Shown here piece after piece: positions 39,645-47,654 of a stretch of DNA of 64,000 nucleotides (position 1 is its first letter; each line of letters opens with the position of its first letter). Both the position numbers and the translations under genes were made by a program. The DNA is from CAZUZS01 sp964624795 (GTDB lineage Bacteria; Calditrichota; Calditrichia; RBG-13-44-9). The notes below the pieces were generated by a model. It had not been told where the DNA came from. It saw only the letters and a list, made by a program, of their open reading frames with translations, and did not search any database. Where the stretch lies: positions 1-64,000 of the forward strand of contig CAZUZS010000002.1 of assembly GCA_964624795.1 (NCBI GenBank), written 5' to 3'.

Positions 39645-40625
39645 TCACCGTACCGGCAAAAAGTGTGAAATCTGCCCGGCATAAACAAACACATACCGCA
39701 GGGTAAATCCGCCGATAATCACAAGCGCGCCGCTGATCAGGCCCAGGTTCAGGCGGTGCCCGGTGAGGTGTTTCTTCACCACAATCTGCCACAGCTCGTA
39801 AATTTCCAGGCTGAGTGGCACCAGGATTCCCAACAAAATAACGCCGATCCAGAAATAGAATGTAAGCGAACCGCCCATAATGATCTTGATTGCTTCCGCA
39901 TGGCTCCAGGTGGAGAGACGCTGGTGCAGGATGAATGGAATAATCAGGAATATTTCAAACAGGATGAGGGCGGCATCCACTGAATTCAACAGCATTTTTT
40001 CCTGGTGCGATACCTCCCGCCGAAAAAACAGAGAGCGGATAAGGAGAATGGTTCCCACGCCGGTGGACATGGCGGAGAACAGGAATAGCTGTGCTACCAT
40101 CGGTGTGTTCCAGAAAGGCCGTGCCGGGACCGCACCTAACAGAATCCCGGTGTAGATGCCGACGCCAATGGAAAAAGGAAATCCCAGACCGCCCAGGACC
40201 AGTTTGCCTCGCCGCACTTCTTCTTCAGTCAGGCGCGTCCATCGGGAGAGACGCAGCAAATCCTTCAGCCGGTGCGGAATTCGGATGAAGTTCCGCAGTG
40301 AAACAGGCAGCCACAGGACGAAATATGCCAGGCTGATGGCGATGAAGAATGTGAGCAGCCAGGTACCTATGGACATGGGAGATGTCCACTGAACGGTCAC
40401 AAATAAGCGCCAAAAATTGAGAGGACGGCCCAGGTCAAACAACAGAAGCAGCGTTCCAATCATCACCGGGAAAGGGGCGATGTACGCGCCCAGGCGGGCA
40501 ATCGGCTCGTATTTTTTCCCGCCTACGTAATTCGCCAGCCCGGAAGTGGCAAAGGAACCGGCGCTGATGCCTGCCAGGAACAGATAATTTACGATCAACA
40601 CGCCCCAGTGAAATTCATGTGTCAT
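39645..40625 (-). CDS. NrfD/PsrC-family quinone-interacting membrane subunit
   Basis: 326 residues and about eight to nine spans. The N-terminal H-W-G-V-L-I-V-N-Y-L-F-L-A-G-I-S-A-G and P-x-x-x-G-T-x-L-L-L-F-D-L-G-R-P-L are typical of NrfD/polysulfide-reductase membrane subunits. It would exchange electrons between the quinone pool and the Fe-S subunit encoded just before it. The start ATG overlaps the TGA of that gene (ATGA), with AAGGAGG upstream. The family often has no heme and quinone binds near the periplasmic side. Confidence 0.92.
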   Translation of the reverse strand: MTHEFHWGVLIVNYLFLAGISAGSFATSGLANYVGGKKYEPIARLGAYIAPFPVMIGTLLLLFDLGRPLNFWRLFVTVQWTSPMSIGTWLLTFFIAISLAYFVLWLPVSLRNFIRIPHRLKDLLRLSRWTRLTEEEVRRGKLVLGGLGFPFSIGVGIYTGILLGAVPARPFWNTPMVAQLFLFSAMSTGVGTILLIRSLFFRREVSHQEKMLLNSVDAALILFEIFLIIPFILHQRLSTWSHAEAIKIIMGGSLTFYFWIGVILLGILVPLSLEIYELWQIVVKKHLTGHRLNLGLISGALVIIGGFTLRYVFVYAGQISHFLPVR

Positions 40626-41119
40626 ATTTTCCGCCCTCCTTTGAAGATATAGTAGATAGCGGGCTGTGTCCCCGCTTCCTCATACATCCGGTAGTAATCG
40701 TTGGTTGCCAGCAGCCGTGACACCTCGCTTTGCGGATCATTAATGTCTCCAAAATGCCGGGCATTGCCCACACAGGTTGCCACGCATGCCGGCTCTTCGC
40801 CGTTGTAAATTCGGTGCACACAGGCAGAGCATTTGTCGGTAACTCCGGTTTCCTCATTCAGGTAGCGGGCATCGTAGGGGCATGCTTCGATGCAATATTT
40901 ACAGCCGATACATTTGTCCTGGTCTATCATCACCAGGCCGTCGTCCCGCCGGTAGGTGGCACCGGTAGGGCAAACCCGCTCGCAGGGAGGATTGCCGCAG
41001 TGATTGCAGTTGCCCGGCTCGAAGGACATCCCCAACACCGGAAATGTGCCTTTGGGCCCAATCTGGTCAACCCAATTCCGGTGGTGTCCGACCGGGACAT
41101 TGTTTTCCACCGAACAACT
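40622..41119 (-). CDS. PsrB/TtrB-like four-cluster ferredoxin subunit (N-terminus lost in gap)
   Basis: 165 residues remain. The first residue after the gap is followed by C-S-V-E-N-N-V-P, the end of the first Cys motif. Next come C-x2-C-x4-C-x3-C (C-N-H-C...C-E-R-V-C), C-x2-C-x2-C-x3-C (C-I-G-C-K-Y-C-I-E-A-C) and C-x2-C-x11-C-x3-C, giving four [4Fe-4S] sites in total as in polysulfide, tetrathionate and DMSO reductases. It should pass electrons between the Mo subunit and NrfD. It reads in frame with the catalytic subunit across the 100 N only by chance; the two are normally separate genes. Confidence 0.92.
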   Translation of the reverse strand, partial: SCSVENNVPVGHHRNWVDQIGPKGTFPVLGMSFEPGNCNHCGNPPCERVCPTGATYRRDDGLVMIDQDKCIGCKYCIEACPYDARYLNEETGVTDKCSACVHRIYNGEEPACVATCVGNARHFGDINDPQSEVSRLLATNDYYRMYEEAGTQPAIYYIFKGGRKI

Positions 41120-41219
41120 NNNNNNNNNNNNNNNNNNNNNNNNNNNNNNNNNNNNNNNNNNNNNNNNNNNNNNNNNNNNNNNNNNNNNNNNNNNNNNNNN
41201 NNNNNNNNNNNNNNNNNNN
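41120..41219. other. Scaffold gap (100 N)
   Basis: Placeholder of unknown length. It must contain the last residues of the Mo subunit, the intergenic junction and the first residues of the Fe-S subunit. Confidence 0.99.
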
Positions 41220-43426
41220 GCGAATGTCTGGGATAACGCCTGACTTCCTGATATGGGGTCGGTGATGGTCTCGTGCAGGTCCGAATCGCTCACGCCCTGG
41301 TTAAACGCTGTTCGCAATCCCTTGGAAATGTGACCAAAACCGGGCACCATAAACAGGCAGTCGGGGCGAATCCCCTCAGTGACCATTGCATGGGTTTTCA
41401 CACGCCCCACACGGCTTTCAACAAACACTTCGTCGCCATCTTCGATCCCGTATTTTTCAGCCGCAAGGGGATGAATCCAAACCGGATTGGTGGGGAACAG
41501 GTCGTGCAGCAACTGGTTGTTCTGCGTCGAAAACTGGGTATGAACTGCCACCTTCCCGGTTAACAGGTAGAACTGGTTTTCTTCCGGGCGAGGTGCTTCC
41601 TCCCAGTGCGGAACCGGGTTGTGCCCCAGTTTTTCCAGCACACTCGATGAGATTTCAATTTTTCCACTGGCGGTTTGAAAAACCGGCGGCTGCTCCGCTT
41701 TCTCTTCCTCTTCCTGTGGCGGCCGGTAATGACCCGTCTCTTTCAACTCTTCCAGTGTAATGGGAAGCGGTTTCAATTGCGCCCGGATATAATCTTCTTC
41801 ATCTGCATAGTTGAAATAATCTTTCAGCCCCAGGCGGATTCCCAATTCTTTAAAAATCCACAGTCCCGGTTTGGACTCGAACAGCGGCTCGATAACCGGT
41901 TGCCGGAGATAGACGCTGCCTTCAACCTGCGCCAGCGGATCGTACCGTTCCAGGTAAGTCGCCTCGGGGAAAACCACATCGGCGTAATAGGCGGTGTCGT
42001 TCATCAGGATATCGGTAACTGCAATGAAATCCAGTTTGGCCAATGCCTGCAGGGTTTTGCGACGGTCGGAAATCGAGCTAAGCGGATTTTGGCGATAGAT
42101 GAACCAGCCGTGTGCCTGGTACGGCTTCCCGCTGAGAATGGCATCCCGCAGATTTTGGAATATTCCAAGCTTCAGGGGTACCGTCGGATATTTCCACGGA
42201 ACACCGTCCAGACGCAATGCCCTGATGCGTGGATATGGCGGCTGCGGAATGGTTCCCAGCTCCACTCCACCTTCCTCACCTTCCAACGGGCACTGCCCGC
42301 CCGTTTTCTCCCAGTTGCCGATAATGGCGTTGAGCACCGCAATGGCTCGCTCGGTCTGGAAACTGTTGATAAAATTCGAAGTGCGCCAGTTGGGATGGGC
42401 AAAGGCGCGTGGCGAGGCGATCGCAAACTCACGGGCGATACGGCGAATGGTCTCCGCCGGGATCTCACACTGCCGCTCTGCCCACTCCGGCGTATAATCC
42501 CGGATTTCCTGCTCCAATTCCTCGAATCCAACCGTGTATTTGGAAACAAATTCCTTGTCGTATAGGTCGTTCCTGACAATTTCATGGATCATGGCAAGGA
42601 AGAAGGCCAGGTCGGTTCCGGGCCGCACCGGCAGCCATTCGGTGGCGCGGGCGGCGGTCTTGCTGAAGCGGGGATCCAGCACCACTACCTTCACCCCTTT
42701 GGAGAGCGCTTCCACCAGATCCTGGGTTTCCGAATTGGAAATAGCTTCGAACAGATTGCGCCCGGCATAAATAATATAGGACGTGTTTTTGTAATCCCGT
42801 CCCGGCTCGTCAAAGCCGTAAGTCAGCTTGTTTGCCGTTATCATGGAGTTGAAGCACAGTCCCCGCTGCGTTCCGTAGTTGGGACTGCCAAAGGCCCACA
42901 GCAAATTTTCAAACTGCTGCTGGATGAGATTGTGGGTGGTGGAGAAAATAATGGAATGAGCGCCGTAGCGCTTTTTGATATCTAACATGCGTTGGGCAGT
43001 GTAATCCAGGGCTTCTCCCCAGGTCACTCTTTTGAATTTTCCTTCGCCCCGTTTGCCGGTGCGGATCAACGGCCATTTCAGGCGGTCCGGATCGTAGGTT
43101 TGCCCAAGCCCGGCCTGCCCGCGGGGACACAGTTTCCCCCGTGAGTGGGGATGGTGTGGATTTCCTTCAAGCTTCACAATTTTGCCTTCCCGCACTTTGG
43201 CAATGAGGCCACAGCGCCATACGCACATCTCGCAAAGCGAATGAACTTCGCCGTTTTGTATGGTGGTTTTTACATCCGAGCCGTAGCTGGCGGCATAGGC
43301 TTGGAGCTTCTCAAAACCCGCCCCGGCTGCAACTACGCCTCCCAGCCCGGCTGCCGAAAGGCCCAAAAATTTTCTGCGCGACATTGTGAATTCCATGCCC
43401 GCGTTTTCCTGTTCTTTATTTGCCAT
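41220..43426 (-). CDS. PsrA/PhsA-like molybdopterin oxidoreductase, catalytic subunit (C-terminus lost in gap)
   Basis: About 735 residues are present. A Tat signal (S-R-R-K-F-L-G-L-S) directs folded export. The [4Fe-4S] site is C65-x2-C68-x3-C72-x27-C100. A Cys at 191 in R-G-L-C-F-N-S lies where the Mo ligand is found in polysulfide and thiosulfate reductases. The C-terminal pterin-binding domain is mostly present (H-T-Q-F-S-T-Q-N-N near 640). Together with the Fe-S and NrfD genes it forms a PsrABC-type complex acting on a sulfur compound such as polysulfide, thiosulfate or tetrathionate. The substrate and direction are not decided by sequence. YeeE/YedE sulfur-transport genes directly upstream support sulfur chemistry. 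Confidence 0.92.
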
Positions 43427-43543
43427 CGTTTTTCCCTATTTTTTCAGTCATTCTTGATGAAAGAGTTCGGTATGATGGGATATTGGAGTGATACAGCATC
43501 CCATGCTCCATGCCCCATGCTTCTTGAACCGGGATGATGAAAT

Positions 43544-43579
43544 CCCGACAAGGAAACAGGACGTTTCTGTATTGTCGGG
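43544..43579. repeat. Intergenic two-tier hairpin
   Basis: Outer stem CCCGACAA/TTGTCGGG and inner stem GAAAC/GTTTC with short unpaired bases between. It sits between the selenocysteine-candidate YeeE gene and the Mo subunit gene. It lacks a T-tract, so it looks like an interspersed palindromic repeat or an RNA-processing hairpin rather than a terminator. Confidence 0.5.
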
Positions 43580-43588
43580 AATGCGCTC

Positions 43589-44137
43589 TCATTTCACCCC
43601 CTTTTTCTCCAGGAAGTAGAAGAGCACCAGTGTCATTTCAACAAAGAAAATGATGAACAGCCACTGGTTTACATGAAACAGCTCCGGTATCGAAATGGAG
43701 CCAAAATTTGCAATCTGCGAAATTTTGGTGAAAACTGCGGTGTAGGTTTTCCCAAACAGGAATGCGCCCGCCGCAAAGCCCAGGAATCCCGGGATCAGAT
43801 AATCCAAACTGCCCTGACCGGCACCTCCGGCCATTGTACCCGGTCAGAATCCGGAGAGGGCCATGCCGGCCCCGAAGACCAGCCCGCCCAGCAGATTCCC
43901 GGCGATGTAAGTCGGATTAATATTGGTCAGACTGATGATTCCGGCAGCCTTGAGAAGAAAAATTAGGGGCATTGCGGTAATGAGCGCGGTGAGCATAAAC
44001 TTTATCACCGCCAAATCCTTGAACCGGAATACATTAACGATGGTGCCGTATTTGGTCAGCCCTGCCTTCTGGAGGGCTATGCCAAAACCGATTCCCAGGA
44101 TGATGCTAAAAAAGAATTCCCAAAATGTCACTTCCAT
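43589..44137 (-). CDS. YeeE/YedE sulfur-transport protein with in-frame UGA, candidate selenoprotein
   Basis: The frame opens at 44137 with AGGAG eight bases upstream and reaches TGA at 43844-43846 after 97 codons. It then continues in the same frame without interruption to a second stop at 43589, for 182 residues in total, close to the 177 of its neighbour. Around the TGA the translation is G-M-A-L-S-G-F-U-P-G-T-M-A-G-G-A-G-Q-G. In the family the expected motif is G-M-x-L-(A/S)-G-x-C-P-G-T, with Cys exactly at the TGA. The conserved part continues after it. A hairpin starts on the TGA itself. TGA serves as an ordinary stop elsewhere (for example the POT and BamB-upstream genes), so the code is not altered. 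Recoding to selenocysteine is the best reading. A nonsense mutation is the alternative. Family members such as TsuA import thiosulfate. Confidence 0.75.
43815..43846 (-). promoter_or_regulatory. SECIS-like hairpin overlapping the in-frame UGA
   Basis: On the minus strand UGACCGG pairs with CCGGUCA (7 bp), with the UGA forming the stem base. An alternative fold has UGACC/GGUCA, a 9-base bulge, a GGC/GCC stem and a CGGAGGU loop. The Gs of that loop are 16-20 bases after the UGA, within the distance reported for bacterial SECIS elements. Fold drawn by eye. Confidence 0.6.
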
Positions 44138-44164
44138 TTTTTTGTCTCCTGTGTATAGCGAAAA

Positions 44165-44698
44165 TTAATATTTTTTTCCATAGAGTAAGAATGTGGTCGC
44201 AATACCCGAGGCAAAGAGACCGAAGATGAAAATCAGGCCGGAAGGTGCCAATTGCATGGTTCCTGAAATCGCCAACCCGCTGGTACAGCCCCCTGCCAAT
44301 TGTGCTGCCCATTCGATCATCGCACCACCGATGAATGCCAGCGTCCATCGTTTGAAGACCGAGGAGCCGAAGTGGTCAATCCATTGCTGGTCAGTGACCA
44401 TTCGCAGTCGAAAATCGCCGGACATTTTGGCTGAGATAAAACCGCCGATCAGGATCCCGATGACCACGATTACGGTGAAATTCACTCCCGGCGGCATCAC
44501 GAATTTGTAATACATGGCATTGAGCATAGACGGAGATCCGATTTTCACCAGGTAGCTGGTCATTTTGGCGAAGGCGGTGGATGCTCCCAACGGTTTGCTG
44601 ATGAGGACCAGCGCCAGGACATTGATGATGCCGAGGAACACACCGGCAGCATAGGGAGACCATGTTTTCTTTTTCATCTGTTCGATTATCCAATCCAT
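44165..44698 (-). CDS. YeeE/YedE-family sulfur-transport membrane protein (Cys form)
   Basis: 177 residues with four to five spans. A-A-Q-L-A-G-G-C-T-S-G-L-A-I-S-G contains the conserved family Cys in the equivalent position to the TGA of the next gene. The two adjacent half-size proteins probably act together as the two halves of a thiosulfate- or sulfur-importing permease. Start ATG 44698 lies eight bases after GGAG. A GTG at 44707 directly abuts the Shine-Dalgarno and is rejected. It is 13 bases downstream of the cytochrome c gene, consistent with one operon. Confidence 0.88.
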   Translation of the reverse strand: MDWIIEQMKKKTWSPYAAGVFLGIINVLALVLISKPLGASTAFAKMTSYLVKIGSPSMLNAMYYKFVMPPGVNFTVIVVIGILIGGFISAKMSGDFRLRMVTDQQWIDHFGSSVFKRWTLAFIGGAMIEWAAQLAGGCTSGLAISGTMQLAPSGLIFIFGLFASGIATTFLLYGKKY

Positions 44699-44711
44699 GT
44701 GCTTCACTCCT

Positions 44712-45641
44712 TTACAATTTTTTCGCTAATGTCATCAACACTTCCAGCTCCCGCTCATTCTTCCCCTGCAAATCCCTGAACAGCTCCAGATCGAGGTGCC
44801 CGAGTGATTTGATAAGCTTTTCGGCGCTGCCGTTGAGGCTGCAGATTTTCAGTAGAGCCTCAATTGTCACAGGGTCGCGATCCTTTAATTGCAGCACCAG
44901 GTCATGGATTAGCGGGCGGGATTGAATAATACTTATCGCCTCCGCCAAATCCTCATCATCGCTCAAGGATGCAGCAGGCGAGATTTCTTCGGATGTTCCG
45001 TGAGCGATTTCCCTGAATTTTTTCTTCAGGGAAGCCTTGTTGAAAAACCAGTAGAGAAAGAGGAAAGCAAAAAACAGCCCGGCGATCATGACGATCAGGA
45101 TAAGATTCCCGACTGCAATATGGCTTGGCGGTTCTTCCGCAAGGATTTGGTTGAAATCGACAACTTCTCCTCCGGCGGGAATGGAAATTGTCGCACCGGG
45201 ATTTGCAGCAGCGGTAGATGTCGGTTCCGGTGTGGCCTGCGCGGCGGAATCCTGGGAGGCAGCTTGAGTTACCGGCTGGTTTCCTTCGTCGCTGATGTCG
45301 ATTTTTAGAATTGCCGCGTATTTCTGCGCCCGGGATTTGTAATCGTCGGGATGGCAGGAACTGCAAGTATTGCCCGGATTCTTAAGAGGCATGAGATTTA
45401 TTCCTGCATGCGCAGAGGCTTCGTCTTTAGCAGCGGTGTTGCCTTCGTGGCAGAATTCACAGAAATCGCCAAAAGCATGGTCTTTGTGCCAGCTTCCCTG
45501 GGTCGCCACAGGCTTAGCCCGCTTGACTTCATGACAGGTTTTGCACGACGAAAGGGATGCTCCGCACTGGGCAAATGCCTGGTAGCTATTTAATAAAATA
45601 ATCACAATAAAAGGCAGAAAAAACAGGCTGTTTCGTTTCAC
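44712..45641 (-). CDS. Tri-heme cytochrome c with a C-terminal membrane anchor
   Basis: 309 residues, GTG start with AGGAG six bases upstream. A signal peptide (1-24) is followed by three C-x-x-C-H sites at C33, C61 and C93. A low-complexity Gln/Ala/Thr/Pro linker (about 125-150) and one membrane span (about 175-200, L-I-L-I-V-M-I-A-G-L-F-F) place the hemes in the periplasm. The C-terminal cytoplasmic part of about 100 residues is acidic and unrecognised. It is the first structural gene after the MerR regulator, 32 bases away. It could deliver or collect electrons for the Mo enzyme or the sulfur permease. Confidence 0.88.
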   Translation of the reverse strand: MKRNSLFFLPFIVIILLNSYQAFAQCGASLSSCKTCHEVKRAKPVATQGSWHKDHAFGDFCEFCHEGNTAAKDEASAHAGINLMPLKNPGNTCSSCHPDDYKSRAQKYAAILKIDISDEGNQPVTQAASQDSAAQATPEPTSTAAANPGATISIPAGGEVVDFNQILAEEPPSHIAVGNLILIVMIAGLFFAFLFLYWFFNKASLKKKFREIAHGTSEEISPAASLSDDEDLAEAISIIQSRPLIHDLVLQLKDRDPVTIEALLKICSLNGSAEKLIKSLGHLDLELFRDLQGKNERELEVLMTLAKKL

Positions 45642-45673
45642 ATTTGTCTCCTGCGTGTCTGGATTTTTATTTG

Positions 45674-46120
45674 TTAGTTTTGAAGCTGGTCTCTTTCATG
45701 AAACATTTTTTTAATTGTGTTGCAGTCAACCGGCTGCTGATAAACCGGGCACTGGTAGCAATCCACATTTTTGCACACTTCCGGTTTATCCTCCAAAGTC
45801 CAGCAGGGCGCTTCGGTGAATCGATAAGCCGGGCAAGTCTGAAAATCCTTTGCGAAACAATCAGGATTAATTTGCCAGCATGGCATTATTGCCAGGAGAT
45901 GCTTTATTCCCTGCAGATTCAATCCTTTGTCCAAAATCATTCTTCGGATACAGCGCAATCTTTCTACATCCCTGTCGCAGAAAATCCGCCGCCCGGATTC
46001 GGTCTTTTGTACAAGAATCAGGCCCTCCCTTTCGTACAAACGAATGGTGTGCACGCTTACTTCCAGCAGTTTGGCCACGATACCAATGGGGTAAATTAGT
46101 TTTTCACTTGGTTCATTCAT
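45674..46120 (-). CDS. MerR-family regulator with Cys-rich C-terminal domain
   Basis: 148 residues. The N-terminal winged helix-turn-helix (about 9-75: I-G-I-V-A-K-L-L-E-V-S-V-H-T-I-R-L-Y-E-R-E-G-L) is of the MerR type. The C-terminus has eight Cys (81, 88, 96, 106, 116, 121, 124, 133) with two P-C-W elements and two C-P-x-Y elements, resembling Cys-Trp-rich sensor modules of some chemoreceptors. It probably binds a metal or cluster, or senses sulfur redox state. It is the first gene of the sulfur/cytochrome cluster and likely regulates it. A dyad within its own promoter is a candidate operator. Confidence 0.9.
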   Translation of the reverse strand: MNEPSEKLIYPIGIVAKLLEVSVHTIRLYEREGLILVQKTESGRRIFCDRDVERLRCIRRMILDKGLNLQGIKHLLAIMPCWQINPDCFAKDFQTCPAYRFTEAPCWTLEDKPEVCKNVDCYQCPVYQQPVDCNTIKKMFHERDQLQN

Positions 46121-46156
46121 TGAGCTAATAATTTAAGTCACATCATAGAAGTATAC

Positions 46157-46191
46157 TTCAAAATATATGAAAAGCTATATTTTGAAATCAA
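46157..46191 (-). promoter_or_regulatory. Promoter with 11-bp inverted repeat upstream of the MerR gene
   Basis: Minus-strand -35 TTGATT (46186-46191) and -10 TATATT (46162-46167) are 18 bases apart. A perfect inverted repeat TTCAAAATATA (8 bases) TATATTTTGAA spans 46157-46186, covering the spacer and the -10. MerR proteins bind dyads in this position. Binding is inferred. Confidence 0.6.
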
Positions 46192-46350
46192 GGAATAATT
46201 TATTATGTGAAAGGATGAGCGAAGTTTCAGACGGGACAACGAAATAAGATTCTCAAATAATACGCCAATGATATGGGTGCCATCTGCACGAGGCAAAACC
46301 GAAATAGATTTTCATGCCCCATTTAATGTAGAACTGATATGTTTTGGTCT

Positions 46351-47526
46351 TTAGAACCTGTATTCAGAAAACAAAGCGCCCGGCACCGATTGGCAGGAAT
46401 TACCGCGGTACAAGCGAAAACTTCCTTTGGTTGCGTCGTAGAAAGCAGTGCCCAGCGTTTGCCCTTGCACCCCTCCTTGTGGATGTCGACAGGGCGAATA
46501 AGGTGCATTTTGGTGGGATGAAAGAATAGCCAGAAAATCCTCCGGCTTTATTGACTCCGAGAGTTCGATCTTGCTTAATTCTTCTTCCAGAACCGAATAC
46601 CGGGAGAGGGAGGATGATTTCTTGTATTCCTGATCTTCATACGGGTACTCACGCGTTCCTTCGAGGATGAGATGGTTGGTGTGGTAGTAGATGCCGTACG
46701 GTTCGCTTGCTTCCGATGCATCCGGAACGGTTTCTACCGAGACATACCGTTGTTCTTGCAGACTGGCCAGATTGTGATGATAGGGAAATGCCCGCGGGTG
46801 CATGGTGACAATTTGCACGGCTTCGGCGAGATCTTTTGCCTCCAGCACTGCCCGTCCTAAAACATAGCGGGGAATGCCCGGTTCGGCTTGCGTGCTGCCG
46901 ATATAATTGGTGGTCTGGATGATGCCCCGGCTGTTCAGCGAAGGCCCGTTGCCGGTCAATATTCCAGGATACACCATCGATACATAACTAATCCCGGATG
47001 GCGGGTGAACTCTCACCAGGAACATCAGATCGCGATAGGCGGTGTCGCCGTCCTCGTTATGGAAGAGCCACATCTTGTTTTGATGTTTGACAAAAATTGT
47101 GGAACAGCCGGGATTCTCGCCCTGCACGCAGCCCAACTCCGATTTGATGCTGATTGCCCACAGCGCATGGAATGCCAATCCCGCGCCGTCTGCCATTCCC
47201 TCAATTTCTTCCAGAAATTGTGGGAAATATCTTTGTGTTTGCCTTTTCAGCCCGGCTGCCAGTGACTTACCTTCAGGTGAATCCAATTTGGCTAAAAGAT
47301 CATTATGCCAGTCTTTGCGACTGCGAATAATCTCCCGGATATTTTTCCTGAATCGCTTTCCGATTTCGTAACCAATCTGGCGGTAGCTCCCGCTGACTTC
47401 CAGCAAATCGAACCTGTTCGGCGCAGCCGGCAGGAAGTCCGGCTGGTTGGCGGCTTCTGCTTTCAAAATGGATTCAAAGAATAGAGGAGTTGCCAGTGAA
47501 ATTTTTAGGAAATTTCTCCGTTTCAT
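46351..47526 (-). CDS. C45-family N-terminal-nucleophile acyltransferase/amidohydrolase
   Basis: 391 residues. Tat/Sec-like leader M-K-R-R-N-F-L-K-I-S with a hydrophobic stretch to about residue 26 predicts export. The self-cleaving nucleophile is Cys141 in N-P-G-C-S-T-I, in the setting of acyl-coenzyme A:6-aminopenicillanate acyltransferase (peptidase C45) relatives. The G-x-G-P-S-x-N-S-x-G segment near 208-214 and T-N-H-L near 293 are also typical. Such enzymes cut or transfer acyl groups on amides; the substrate is unknown. It lies 128 bases after the xanthine dehydrogenase Mo subunit in the same direction, possibly in the same operon. Confidence 0.85.
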   Translation of the reverse strand: MKRRNFLKISLATPLFFESILKAEAANQPDFLPAAPNRFDLLEVSGSYRQIGYEIGKRFRKNIREIIRSRKDWHNDLLAKLDSPEGKSLAAGLKRQTQRYFPQFLEEIEGMADGAGLAFHALWAISIKSELGCVQGENPGCSTIFVKHQNKMWLFHNEDGDTAYRDLMFLVRVHPPSGISYVSMVYPGILTGNGPSLNSRGIIQTTNYIGSTQAEPGIPRYVLGRAVLEAKDLAEAVQIVTMHPRAFPYHHNLASLQEQRYVSVETVPDASEASEPYGIYYHTNHLILEGTREYPYEDQEYKKSSSLSRYSVLEEELSKIELSESIKPEDFLAILSSHQNAPYSPCRHPQGGVQGQTLGTAFYDATKGSFRLYRGNSCQSVPGALFSEYRF

Positions 47527-47654
47527 GATTCCTCCAAGATTTCTCGACAGGATTAACAGAATATAAAGGATTAAGATTCTTGTTTTCTCAAGTTGATCGT
47601 GTGGATCCTTTCAAAACACTATTTCCGAGGATATTAACATCCGGCAAAAAGATT

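Noticed and set aside
40622..43426. A single 934-residue Mo/Fe-S fusion protein
   Set aside because: It is open only because 100 N happen to keep the frame. The segments before and after the gap match two separate subunits, and the missing part equals the end of one and the start of the other.
43844..44137. YeeE gene as a pseudogene broken by a nonsense mutation
   Set aside because: The stop falls precisely on the conserved Cys codon, with an intact frame afterwards and a hairpin on the UGA. A random nonsense mutation at this codon is possible but less likely. Kept as the alternative explanation.
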